Assembly: GCA_050943935.1 (NCBI GenBank)
Contig: JBMNQC010000001.1
Coordinates: 124,001 to 188,000 of the forward strand
From: Heteroscillospira sp050943935
GTDB lineage: Bacteria > Bacillota > Clostridia > Oscillospirales > Oscillospiraceae
DNA: 64,000 nucleotides
Direction: 5' to 3'
Shown: in pieces, positions 31,376-39,341 of the stretch
Position numbering within the stretch: position 1 is the stretch's first letter
How the letters are laid out: the number at the start of each line of letters is the position of its first letter
Position numbers and translations under genes: made by a program
The notes under the pieces: model-generated
The model's input: only the letters and a program-made list of their open reading frames with translations
Database searches by the model: none
What the model was told of the DNA's origin: nothing

Positions 31376-33214
31376 TTATACAAAGGCGTCCGGGTCGTCG
31401 AGGTCGTCATAGTTGAGGATGTCCTCGTCCTCGCCTGTGAGCGCCTCGTCCGGCACGTCCACCTTGTAAACGGTATAGGTTTCGTTGGGGTTGAGCTTGT
31501 CCATCCGCCGCGTCACAAGGCTGTTGAGGTCAAAAGCGTTCTTCACCTTGTCGGCCTCGGCGGTGTATTTGTAGTTGGGATGCTGCTTCAAATCGTACTT
31601 CTTGGAGTAGAACGGCGGCAGGCCCCGAAGCTGCAAAATGCACCGATCTCCGGGCATGGTGGCAAGCTCGCTTGGGGTCATCAGCTCCCGGCCCAGCCGC
31701 TGCGTATTCTGGCTGTAGCTTTCGGACTGGCCCCGTGAGCGTCCCTCGGTCTGCATGGAGATGGTGGCCTTGCCCAGCCAGTTTTCCGAAATTTCTTTGA
31801 TGGTGGAGCTTTCGCGCCCGCCGAGGAACAGAACGCTATCCATGTTGCCAAGAATGGTTTCCGCGTTCTTGTCGTAGATGGCCTTGCACTGCGCCAACTG
31901 CTGATACAGCAGGCACAGGCTGATCTCACGGGAGCGGATGACGGCCACCAACTTTTCAAGCTGGGGCACCTGTCCCGTATTGGCCGCCTCGTCCCACAGT
32001 ACCCGCACATGATGGGGCAGCCGTCCGCCGTGAACATTGTCCGCCCGTTCACACAGGAGGTTGAACATCTGCGAAAAGGCCAGCGCCACAAGGAAATTGT
32101 AGGTGCTGTCCGTGTCGCTGATGCAGAAAAAAGTAGCCGTCCGGCGATCTCCCATGCGGTCAAGCTCCAGCTCGTCATAGGACATGATCTCCCGAAGCTG
32201 GGGAATGTCAAAGGGGGCCAGACGTGCGCCGCAGGAAATAAGGATGCTTTTGGCCGTCTTGCCGCTGCTTAACTTGAATTTGCGGTATTGCTTCACGGCA
32301 AAGCAATCCGGTTTGCGTTTGGCAAGGCCGTCAAACATATAATCCACGGCGTTTTTATAGTTTTCATCATCCTCCTTGACCTCCATGCCGGAGATCATGT
32401 CCACCAGCGTATTCATATTCCGATCCTCGGCAGGCCCCTCGAAAATGATGTAGGCAATCAGGGCGCAGTACAGAAGCGTTTCCGCTTTCGTCCAGAACGG
32501 ATCGCCCTCCTTGCCTTCGCCCTTGGTGTTGGTGATCAGGGCGTTCACGAATTTCAGGATGTCGGCCTCGTTGCGGATATACGATAAAGGGTTGTAGTGC
32601 ATGGACTTGGAAAAATCTATGCTGTTGAACACCTTGATCTGATAGCCCCGGCGCTGGAGAAAGGCCCCGACCTGCCCAAGCACACCGCCCTTGGGGTCTA
32701 CCACCACATAGGAGGAATGGGCCTGCAAAAGCTGGGGTGTGAGCCAAAAGCGGGTCTTGCCCGAGCCTGACGAGCCGATGCCGCAGAAATTGAGGTTGCG
32801 GGCGTTGGCGGGATTTTTGGGGCGGGTGTTCATGGTGAGCCGTTCCGTGGCGGTCAGCAGCATATTGTTTTCAAACTTGGGATTGACAAAAGACTTGATG
32901 TCTTTTTCGTTGCCCCAGCGGGCTGTGCCGTACTCGGCATCGCGGCGAAATTTCTTTGCTTTTTTCGCCTTGCAGTAGATCAGCAGCCGGAAACCGGCTG
33001 CACCCACAATGCCGACAAACCAATCCAGCGGGGCAAGGCCGGGGGCAAAGCTGCCAAAAGCCGCGCCGATGGTCTGGCCCAGCCCCAGCAGCTTTTCCCC
33101 GAAGCCCGCGCCAGCGGCCAGACGGTACGCCGTGCCGATTTTCAGGCAGAACCAGCCGATGAACAGGTACGGGATATTCGGAAGAACATACTTCCTGATT
33201 TTATCTGTCGCCAT
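31376..33214 (-). CDS. VirD4/TraG coupling protein (CD1115 family)
   Basis: 612 residues. Two N-terminal membrane segments, Walker A CGIGSSGSGKTRFW, Walker B region VRVLWDEAANTGQVPQLEKLVAVIRSREISLCLLYQ, and the ending TPSELATMPGDRCILQLRGLPPFYSKKYDL typical of VirD4-like coupling proteins. Delivers the relaxase-DNA complex to the channel. Overlaps PcfB by 14 bp. Confidence 0.93.
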   Translation of the reverse strand: MATDKIRKYVLPNIPYLFIGWFCLKIGTAYRLAAGAGFGEKLLGLGQTIGAAFGSFAPGLAPLDWFVGIVGAAGFRLLIYCKAKKAKKFRRDAEYGTARWGNEKDIKSFVNPKFENNMLLTATERLTMNTRPKNPANARNLNFCGIGSSGSGKTRFWLTPQLLQAHSSYVVVDPKGGVLGQVGAFLQRRGYQIKVFNSIDFSKSMHYNPLSYIRNEADILKFVNALITNTKGEGKEGDPFWTKAETLLYCALIAYIIFEGPAEDRNMNTLVDMISGMEVKEDDENYKNAVDYMFDGLAKRKPDCFAVKQYRKFKLSSGKTAKSILISCGARLAPFDIPQLREIMSYDELELDRMGDRRTATFFCISDTDSTYNFLVALAFSQMFNLLCERADNVHGGRLPHHVRVLWDEAANTGQVPQLEKLVAVIRSREISLCLLYQQLAQCKAIYDKNAETILGNMDSVLFLGGRESSTIKEISENWLGKATISMQTEGRSRGQSESYSQNTQRLGRELMTPSELATMPGDRCILQLRGLPPFYSKKYDLKQHPNYKYTAEADKVKNAFDLNSLVTRRMDKLNPNETYTVYKVDVPDEALTGEDEDILNYDDLDDPDAFV

Positions 33215-33671
33215 GCACCGCCTCCTTTGTCAGTTCCCGCTGGGGCTGCTTTTTCACCTGTTCCTCTGCCTGCCGGAGTTGCTCCCGGATCGGTGTCTGC
33301 CGGGACTTGGCCCGTTTTAGTTCCAACCGGGAATACTCGGCAAAGCAGCCTGTGATGGCGTCGGCCTGCCGTGCCTTGAACAAAAGCAGATATTTTTCCT
33401 CTCCCACACGGCGGATGGCATAGTCCACGCCCCATTTCCGGGCCACCTTGTCAAACAGCTTGGGCGTGTCCACCTCGATGGCGTTGGTGTCCCCGCCGTG
33501 GCCCATGAGCTTTCGCACACTCTGCTTGCCGCGGGGCGTCTGCGCCTTGCGGTGCTCCTTGGCGATCTTCCGGCCCACGGCGGCCACCACATAGGCCAGC
33601 GCACGGGCGGTCAGCTTGGACGCCTTGACACTGACAGCGATGGTCTGCCGGGACACTTCATCTCCGACGAT
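33201..33671 (-). CDS. PcfB-family (DUF3801) protein, probable ATC start
   Basis: About 156 residues; RQTIAVSVKASKLTARALAYVVAAVGRK followed by NAIEVDTPKLFDKVARKWGVDYAIRR is the DUF3801/PcfB pattern, an accessory encoded before the coupling protein. A GTG at 33656 has only a weak upstream GGAGATG; the perfect AAAGGAGG points, 8 nt on, to an ATC at 33671 that would add IVGDE. Third case in this operon of a near-cognate codon in the start position. Confidence 0.8.
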   Translation of the reverse strand: MVGDEVSRQTIAVSVKASKLTARALAYVVAAVGRKIAKEHRKAQTPRGKQSVRKLMGHGGDTNAIEVDTPKLFDKVARKWGVDYAIRRVGEEKYLLLFKARQADAITGCFAEYSRLELKRAKSRQTPIREQLRQAEEQVKKQPQRELTKEAVHGDR

Positions 33672-33691
33672 AGCTTACACCTCCTTTGCCC

Positions 33692-33710
33692 TCTGGCCAC
33701 CGTGACCAGA
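33692..33710. repeat. Element dyad repeat, copy 11
   Basis: TCTGGCCACCGTGACCAGA between the ArdA stop and the PcfB ribosome site. Confidence 0.9.
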
Positions 33711-33716
33711 AGCGGC

Positions 33717-34430
33717 CTATCTGTCCTCGCGGCTGGCGGGGAGCCGCTGCTTTTCCTCGTTCAGCGCCGAACGGTCTATGACCTCCTGATACGCCGCCAT
33801 CTGCTCCCGGATATTCAGCTTGGGATAGGCGAAGATGCGGTGCTCCGGGGGAATGTCCTCCATTCCGTGATACCGCTCCACAAAGCTGCCGCCATTATTG
33901 AACACATAACCGCCGGGGGCGAAATGGCCGCCGTCATTGATCCGTGCATCCCGCCCGTAGGCTTCAAAGTCGAAGTAGGGCAGCACATTATCCGGCACAT
34001 CCAGCATTTCCATTTCCTCGATGTAGACCCGGCCCAGCGCCTCCTCGCTGTCAATGCCGGGGTAGAAGTCATAGCAATCCAGATTTTGCGCGAGATTGAT
34101 CAGGTCATGGACGCTGCCTGTGTATTCGCCGCTGTCAATGACGGCTTCAAACTTTTCAATGTCGCTTTGGTCGAGGTCAGACAGCACATGAGCCAGATGG
34201 TTCAACTCGTCAATGCTTTCATACCCGCCCAAATGGTCATACAGGCCCAGCACATCACCGTCAAATGAGGTAATAAAGATTTCCTCATACCGTACCCCAT
34301 CCACGCCGATGCGCTTCAAGAGGGCCTGCGCCTCCTCCGTGGTGGCCGGGAATTTCAGCGTTTCGCCCACAAGCCGCCCCTCGTTGTATTTGCCGAGGTT
34401 GGTTATGTAGGCTTCAAACAGGGATGACAT
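33717..34430 (-). CDS. ardA: ArdA-like antirestriction protein
   Basis: 237 residues, acidic: FEAYITNLGKYNEGRLVGETLKFPATTEEAQALLKRIGVD and ...INDGGHFAPGGYVFNNGGSFVERYHGMEDIP are ArdA hallmarks. Mimics B-form DNA to block type I restriction enzymes after entry into a recipient. Somewhat longer than plasmid ArdA, with a C-terminal basic tail. Confidence 0.88.
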   Translation of the reverse strand: MSSLFEAYITNLGKYNEGRLVGETLKFPATTEEAQALLKRIGVDGVRYEEIFITSFDGDVLGLYDHLGGYESIDELNHLAHVLSDLDQSDIEKFEAVIDSGEYTGSVHDLINLAQNLDCYDFYPGIDSEEALGRVYIEEMEMLDVPDNVLPYFDFEAYGRDARINDGGHFAPGGYVFNNGGSFVERYHGMEDIPPEHRIFAYPKLNIREQMAAYQEVIDRSALNEEKQRLPASREDR

Positions 34431-34431
34431 A

Positions 34432-34773
34432 TCAGCGGCGGCCCTGACGCTTTACGGTCAGGATGCCGTCCAGCGTGGTTGCCGTGATCCCCAGCCGCTG
34501 GGCAACGGCCACATCGTTTTTCATGCTTTCCGTGGAGATACTGCCGCACACCACCAGCACATGAGAGCGGCGGAGCAGGTCACGGCCCATGTCGATGCCA
34601 CTTTTATGCTCCTCGGGAACGGCGTCGTTCAGGAAAAGCGGCTGATAGAGCGTGGGGCAGATGGGCGAAAAGCCCGCCTCATAGACAGCGCGGCAATACT
34701 TGGCGGCCTGCTCCGTCGCCTCGCAGGGATCGCCGCTCCACGCGGCGGTGATATACGCAAGGGGTCGTTTCAT
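34432..34773 (-). CDS. DUF4406/DUF7768-like nucleoside-deoxyribosyltransferase-fold protein
   Basis: 113 residues from the ATG at 34773 behind GGAGG. LAYITAAWSGDPCEATEQAAKYCRAVYEAGFSPICPTLYQPLFL and GRDLLRRSHVLVVCGSISTESMKNDVAVAQRLGI follow the deoxyribosyltransferase-like fold seen in many mobile-element accessory proteins. Substrate unknown. Separated from ArdA by 1 bp. Confidence 0.65.
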   Translation of the reverse strand: MKRPLAYITAAWSGDPCEATEQAAKYCRAVYEAGFSPICPTLYQPLFLNDAVPEEHKSGIDMGRDLLRRSHVLVVCGSISTESMKNDVAVAQRLGITATTLDGILTVKRQGRR

Positions 34774-34819
34774 TTTGAAAACCTCCATTTTTATAATGTA
34801 GTGGGTCAACCTTTTTCCC

Positions 34820-34851
34820 CCGCCCTTTTCCAATCTTGGAAAAGGGGGCGG
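34820..34851. terminator. Strong hairpin upstream of the DUF4406-like gene
   Basis: CGCCCTTTTCCAA and TTGGAAAAGGGGGCG pair over TC. The 290 bp between this gene and ParB hold this hairpin and dyad copy 12; no gene is visible. Confidence 0.5.
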
Positions 34852-35037
34852 CTCTGGAGGATATACCCCCGCCGCTTGCCGGAGAAAAAGCATAGCCGGG
34901 GCAGGCGGTCAAGGGCAAGGCCGCCGCATACGGCGGGGCGAAGCCCCCTTGACAGCCCACTCCCGCCTGTGCTCGATTACGGGCGGCGACGGGGGATATA
35001 GCCCAAAGAGCCTGTCCTATCGGGGCAGCAAAAAGCC

Positions 35038-35056
35038 TCTGGTCATGGTGGCCAGA
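35038..35056. repeat. Element dyad repeat, copy 12 (inverted)
   Basis: TCTGGTCATGGTGGCCAGA, the only copy in the opposite orientation, 6 bp beyond the ParB stop. Confidence 0.85.
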
Positions 35057-35061
35057 GGTCG

Positions 35062-36435
35062 TTACTTTTCCATATCCATTTTCTTGTCGGGCTTGGCAAG
35101 CTCAGGCGGCTGCCGCTCTTTCCAGTCCTCCAGCAGCGTCATGATCTGGTCTTTCATCTGCCGGGGCGTGGCCTCCTTACCAAAAAACTTTTCCAGTTCA
35201 GCGCCAGTAATGATCACGTCACGATCCTCCTTTTTCTTTTCTTCACACAAAATACCGTCGATCACGTCCGGGGAGAGCTTGTTTTCCTTGTCCAGCTCAC
35301 GGAGCCGCTTTGCCTGACCCTTGGAGGGCGAAGCCTGCTGGCCCTCAATGGACACGGCGATATACTTCTGGTGCTTGGGGCGCACACGGGAAATTTCCAC
35401 AGCCGGGGTGAAAGACAGCTTTCCGTCATCCATCGTCTGCTTCAATTCCGGCACAAGATCATTGAGCCAGATATACCGCTGCACGGTTTTCACGCTCATG
35501 CCGTTGCGCTGGCCCACGCTTTCAAGAGAGAGCTTTCCGGCCTCGGCGCTGTCGCCTCGTGCTCCCTGATGCTTGATGGCCTCATACTGCATTTTCAGGG
35601 ACAGGGCCTTTTCGCTGGGCAAAATCGTTTCACGCTGACGGAGGTTGTCATCCGTCATAGCGAGAATAGCCTCGTCATCCGTCATATTGCGGACGATACA
35701 GGGCATATTGCGATACCCGGCAAGTTGGCTGGCCATCTGGCGGCGGTGGCCCGCGATGATCTCATAGCCGCCGCCCTCACGGGGACGCACCAGCGCGGGC
35801 TGGTTGACACCGCCGTTGCGGACGCTCTCCACCAGAGATTTCATTTCCGCATCGTCACGGACACCGAAAGGATGATCCTTGAACGGATGCAGGTCGGAAA
35901 GGTCAAGATAGACGATTTCCTCTTTTTCGCCTCTGGTAGCGTCACGGGGCGTAGGCGGCACTTCCGGGGCCGGGGGCGCTGCCTTTTCTTCGGGGGCCGC
36001 ATGGGTCTTGCCAGCCTTGGGCGGCTTACCCTGCTCCGGGGCCGTTTTTTCCGCCTTGGGCGGACGGCCTCGGCGTGGCTTCTCCGCCTTTTCCTCTTTC
36101 TTGGCCCCCGGCTCTGTGGGCGCAGCTTTTTCGGCTTTTGCAGTGCGGCCCCGTTTGGGCTTGGGTTTCTCCGGCTCCGGCATGGGCTTTTCCCATTCCT
36201 GCTTGCTGTACTCGGTGACGGAAACGGGCGGGGCCTCCGGCTCCTTTGGGGTGTCCGGCGGAGCGTCCCTTTCCGGCGCGGGACGCACAGCGGAAAGGTC
36301 AATCACCTTTGCGGACGGAGCGGGGCCGCCGCCCACATCAGGGATCTCGACCTGCTCCATTTCCGGGGCCTTTCCCGACATTTCAGGCGGGGCCTGTTCC
36401 TCCGTGGTAGGGGGATGCTTGTTTTCTTCTGCCAT
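35062..36435 (-). CDS. ParB/RepB/Spo0J-family protein
   Basis: 457 residues. Residues 1-170 are a low-complexity Pro/Lys/Glu/Ala-rich region. Then the ParB nuclease-like domain (LDLSDLHPFKDHPFGVRDDAEMKSLVESVRNGGVNQPALVRPREGGGYEIIAGHRR) with the GHRR motif, a helix-turn-helix, and a C-terminal DUF-type region. The usual ParA partner is missing in the window. Confidence 0.88.
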   Translation of the reverse strand: MAEENKHPPTTEEQAPPEMSGKAPEMEQVEIPDVGGGPAPSAKVIDLSAVRPAPERDAPPDTPKEPEAPPVSVTEYSKQEWEKPMPEPEKPKPKRGRTAKAEKAAPTEPGAKKEEKAEKPRRGRPPKAEKTAPEQGKPPKAGKTHAAPEEKAAPPAPEVPPTPRDATRGEKEEIVYLDLSDLHPFKDHPFGVRDDAEMKSLVESVRNGGVNQPALVRPREGGGYEIIAGHRRQMASQLAGYRNMPCIVRNMTDDEAILAMTDDNLRQRETILPSEKALSLKMQYEAIKHQGARGDSAEAGKLSLESVGQRNGMSVKTVQRYIWLNDLVPELKQTMDDGKLSFTPAVEISRVRPKHQKYIAVSIEGQQASPSKGQAKRLRELDKENKLSPDVIDGILCEEKKKEDRDVIITGAELEKFFGKEATPRQMKDQIMTLLEDWKERQPPELAKPDKKMDMEK

Positions 36436-36493
36436 GACACGAATAACCTCCTCAACAAGAATTTAGGCCACGCCGCACGGCTGGCCCATATCG

Positions 36494-36601
36494 GCACACA
36501 GAGAAAACGCTGTCTGCATACAAAAACACCGCCCATGTCCTATTAGGCGGTGCATTGTGTAAGGCTTGGCAGCTCATTTTCAGTTGTTTTTCTCTGTGTG
36601 C
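36494..36601. repeat. Long-range inverted repeat in the ParB leader
   Basis: GCACACAGAGAAAA (36494-36507) and TTTTCTCTGTGTGC (36588-36601), 14 bp perfect, enclose a second hairpin ACCGCC/GGCGGT. The 400 bp from 36436 to 36835 contain no gene; the right limit of the element should fall just beyond this structure. A second hairpin with a T tract (around 36680-36704) follows. Confidence 0.6.
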
Positions 36602-36835
36602 CCTTGTCAAGCGATGTTTGCAGTATAAGATTTATGCGGAAAAGACAGACCACAGCATAAACCGGCAGAAAGCGTCCCGAAACGGAGCGCTTTTTTTATA
36701 TGCAGGTAGTATATTCTATTTTATTATGCTAAACTTAATAGTGCGTATGAAGTTATTCTTCTTATAAATTCGCTGTTGCACATCATTTTGAATATGTGAT
36801 ATGAAGATTAAACTGGTATACGAGGTGAAGTTATT

Positions 36836-37183
36836 GTGCAAGGTAAGTCTCGTATACCAGATACGTTCGGCGACGTAGTCCAGCGCTGCAGGCATAACAA
36901 GCAGTTAAAGGCGGATGCGGTTGCCGAGCAGATCGGTATTTCTACACGCAGATATTCCGACTGGGAAAACGGCCACGGCAAGCCAAGATATTCCCAGCTG
37001 ATAAAATTGGTGCGCTATCTTTCCATTCCGGTAGAGGATATTTTCTATCCTGAGCGGGAATTGATGGACGAGCGGAGACGGCAAATGATTCTTGCGGTAG
37101 AAACTTGCAGCGAGGAAAGACTTAATACGCTGATAGCCATTTGGAATGGTCTGCCTCCTGATTCTACAGAGAATCGGGAGTGA
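36836..37183 (+). CDS. XRE-family regulator, 115 aa
   Basis: GTG start behind GAGGTGAA. Helix-turn-helix DVVQRCRHNKQLKADAVAEQIGISTRRYSDWENGHGKPR, then LSIPVEDIFYPEREL and an acidic helix: same family as the element regulator at 19258. It may belong to the element edge or to the following host module. Confidence 0.75.
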   Translation: MQGKSRIPDTFGDVVQRCRHNKQLKADAVAEQIGISTRRYSDWENGHGKPRYSQLIKLVRYLSIPVEDIFYPERELMDERRRQMILAVETCSEERLNTLIAIWNGLPPDSTENRE

Positions 37184-37218
37184 GCTTTTACTTTAATGTA
37201 TGGGGATGATATGCGTAT

Positions 37219-37704
37219 ATGATAGCGAATCAAAACGCAAAGCAGCTGGAATTGATTGAGGAGTATTTCCGTGCTGAATACGCTGATATGCTGTCGTTTG
37301 CCAAATATTTGCTGGATAACCATTCTCTTGCGGAGGTAGCCGTTCAGGAAACTTTTGTTTTTGTCCTTGAGCATCCTGAGAAAATGATAGGCCGCCCAAG
37401 TCCCGCAGGCAGTTTATACACCATATTGAAAAACATCGTCAGACACATGCTGCGCGATGAGCAAAAGGTGCTCAGCCACATGATATCCATTGAGTGTGTG
37501 CCGGAAAGAGAGTTTTCCATAACAGATAATATTAATTTTGAATATTTGAGCGCGAAGCATGACCCGGACATGAGACTGCTTGCGCGCTTTTACATATTTG
37601 GATGCTCAATACAGGAGCTGGCAAATGAGCAGGGGATTACGGTGGGCGCTTGTAAGATGCGTATTAAACGCGCCAAGGAGCGTCTGCAGGACAAATTAAA
37701 ATAA
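37219..37704 (+). CDS. ECF-like sigma factor, 161 aa
   Basis: Region 2-like AEYADMLSFAKYLLDNHSLAEVAVQETFVFVLEHPEKM and region 4-like YIFGCSIQELANEQGITVGACKMRIKRAKERLQ. Diverged from the sigma factor at 13748 but in the same three-gene arrangement, here separated from its DUF4367 partner by 63 bp holding a promoter-like box. Confidence 0.8.
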   Translation: MIANQNAKQLELIEEYFRAEYADMLSFAKYLLDNHSLAEVAVQETFVFVLEHPEKMIGRPSPAGSLYTILKNIVRHMLRDEQKVLSHMISIECVPEREFSITDNINFEYLSAKHDPDMRLLARFYIFGCSIQELANEQGITVGACKMRIKRAKERLQDKLK

Positions 37705-37718
37705 TTTCGACAATTTTT

Positions 37719-37747
37719 GTTACTTTTCGAGTGCCTAATGGCATTAC
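37719..37747 (+). promoter_or_regulatory. Second-module promoter-like box, copy 1
   Basis: TGTTACTTTTC, 9 bp, ATGGCATT, 20 bp before the DUF4367 start. The same two blocks with the same spacing recur at 39172. Confidence 0.5.
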
Positions 37748-37767
37748 TATTTGAAAGGAGGAAAATA

Positions 37768-38622
37768 ATGTCTATAGAGCGGCGTAAAAATATGTCCGTC
37801 AGTATCCTTAATGCCTTAAGTGAAGACCAGCTCAAGGATATACTGCGCGCAGAGCTTGCGGCTGAGGATACGGATGTTGAACTTATTAAACGCGTCAACG
37901 CAGCTCTTGCGACCAAGGGCAAACCCCCTGTGATATGCGACACAGACCAGGCGTGGGACGAGTTCGTATCAGAGCATATGGGAGTTGAGCCTATCTATAC
38001 GTTGAATGACGCAGAGAAGCCAGTTGCAGGAGCGCTGCGCAAAGGCAAAAGGATGTTCCGAGCTGCTGCCGTGGCCGCAATTCTCGCAATGCTGTTTGTT
38101 ATTACGTCTGCCACAGCCTACGCGCTGGGATTTGATTTGTGGGGAGCTGTTGCCAACTGGACAACCGAGCATTTTAGTTTTATCTTTACCGCCGAAGATA
38201 CTTCTCCTGTGCCCCAACCCCATGGAGCGGACATAGATTTTAGTGAGTTAAAATCCATACTGGAGGAAAACGGAGTAACCGAAAAGGTCGTGCCGTCGTA
38301 TATTCCAGAAGGATATAGCTTAAAGAGAGTTCTAAACTCAAATAATTCAGATAACTGGCTGATATACTGTTCATTGAGCGATGGAGAGAATTCTATACTG
38401 CTTCAGTACACATACGTGAGCACAACAAATCCCGGAGTTTATTCAAAAGATGATACAAAGCCAGAAGAATATACTGCCGGAGATGTAGAACATTACATTA
38501 TGACGAATAATGGTATGTATATGGCTGTATGGAAGCATGAATTCATTGAGTGCAGTATTTTAGGCGCTGTGGATAAAGCTGAATTGCTGGCAATGATTGA
38601 TTCAATTTATTATGAGGAGTAA
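37768..38622 (+). CDS. Membrane-anchored DUF4367 protein, second module
   Basis: 284 residues from the ATG behind AAAGGAGG. Cytoplasmic N-terminus of about 95 residues, one membrane segment (AAAVAAILAMLFVITSATAYALG), then an extracellular part with the DUF4367 motif VVPSYIPEGYSLKRV. Likely the anti-sigma partner of the upstream sigma factor; it shares the build of the protein at 13009. Confidence 0.78.
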   Translation: MSIERRKNMSVSILNALSEDQLKDILRAELAAEDTDVELIKRVNAALATKGKPPVICDTDQAWDEFVSEHMGVEPIYTLNDAEKPVAGALRKGKRMFRAAAVAAILAMLFVITSATAYALGFDLWGAVANWTTEHFSFIFTAEDTSPVPQPHGADIDFSELKSILEENGVTEKVVPSYIPEGYSLKRVLNSNNSDNWLIYCSLSDGENSILLQYTYVSTTNPGVYSKDDTKPEEYTAGDVEHYIMTNNGMYMAVWKHEFIECSILGAVDKAELLAMIDSIYYEE

Positions 38623-38624
38623 TT

Positions 38625-39044
38625 ATGAAGAAAAATTTTTTCAGGATAATTAGCTTTATTCTAATTCTTACTATGCTCATGCCCGTTGCCGCTATGGCAA
38701 TCGAAACCAGAACCAATCCGTATATAGCATACTATGTTGCAACTATTAAGGCGATTGGAGACGGAAAAATACGGGTTGGTTTTGACGTTACCGGTACTGG
38801 CGACATGGAAAAAATCGGTACAACTCAGATAAAAATTTATGATGAAAATGGCTATCTTAAGAAAACATATCGTCCTTCTTCTTATGACGGTTTGCTAGCT
38901 GAGAATACTTTTTGCCATTCCGGCAATGTAGTATTTCAGGGAACTGTAGGCGTTTCGTATTTTGCGAAAGTTACTTGTTTTGCACAGGGCGCCGATGGCA
39001 GCAGCACAGAAACCTATACGACTACTCTTGTAGAAGCAGAATAA
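38625..39044 (+). CDS. Small secreted protein, 139 aa (DUF6147-like), second module
   Basis: Signal peptide FFRIISFILILTMLMPVAAMAIE, then a beta-rich mature part (AYYVATIKAIGDGKIRVGFDVTGTGDMEKIGTTQIKIYDE). 2 bp after the DUF4367 stop. Counterpart of the protein at 12514: same length and same module position, sequence only loosely alike. Confidence 0.7.
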   Translation: MKKNFFRIISFILILTMLMPVAAMAIETRTNPYIAYYVATIKAIGDGKIRVGFDVTGTGDMEKIGTTQIKIYDENGYLKKTYRPSSYDGLLAENTFCHSGNVVFQGTVGVSYFAKVTCFAQGADGSSTETYTTTLVEAE

Positions 39045-39064
39045 AACCCCATAATATTTAAAAT

Positions 39065-39110
39065 AAACCAGGCTTTAGTTCTAATCGAACTAAAGCCTGG
39101 TTTTTATTTT
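39065..39110 (+). terminator. Terminator of the second module
   Basis: AAACCAGGCTTTAGTTC and GAACTAAAGCCTGGTTT form a 17-bp perfect stem followed by TTATTTT. Confidence 0.92.
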
Positions 39111-39171
39111 ACCAAAATTTAGAGCTAAAAGTTGCGCAAAGCGGAGAAAAATAATTGAATTAAAAGAAATA

Positions 39172-39200
39172 TGTTACTTTTCAGCCTCTTCATGGCATTG
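39172..39200 (+). promoter_or_regulatory. Second-module promoter-like box, copy 2
   Basis: TGTTACTTTTC, 9 bp, ATGGCATT, about 140 bp before the next gene. Confidence 0.5.
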
Positions 39201-39341
39201 CTTTTTAGATACAGCTATTTTCACATGCGGGTAATTGCCTGATAAACACCCAATAACACCACTAATATATTTTAATAGAAAAAGCGCAGTCCTTTAGAAA
39301 ATAAGATTTCCGTAAAAATTTTTAAAAGGAGGTCTTATTTG

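Larger units (their letters stand above)
15786..36605. mobile_element. Clostridial integrative conjugative element (remnant or recombinase-less)
   Basis: Gene content and order match the CD1105-CD1115-type conjugation modules of gut Firmicutes: sigma factor, KTR protein, XRE, relaxase, CD1845, MobC, VLP, CD1107, DUF4315, CD1108, VirB4, PrgI, methyltransferases, CD1112 (VirB6), Maff2, CD1115 (VirD4), PcfB, ArdA, ParB. Nearly all are on the minus strand. No integrase, excisionase, ParA or replication initiator is present. Boundaries are approximate, set by the truncated gene at 15711 and the last structured sequence upstream of ParB. Confidence 0.8.

Noticed and set aside
16086..35056. CRISPR array made of the 19-bp repeats
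   Set aside because: Copies are 0.4-2.8 kb apart with genes between; no spacers or cas genes.
15786..36605. Antibiotic-resistance cargo in the conjugative element
   Set aside because: All genes were checked; only transfer, regulation, methylation and antirestriction functions are visible.
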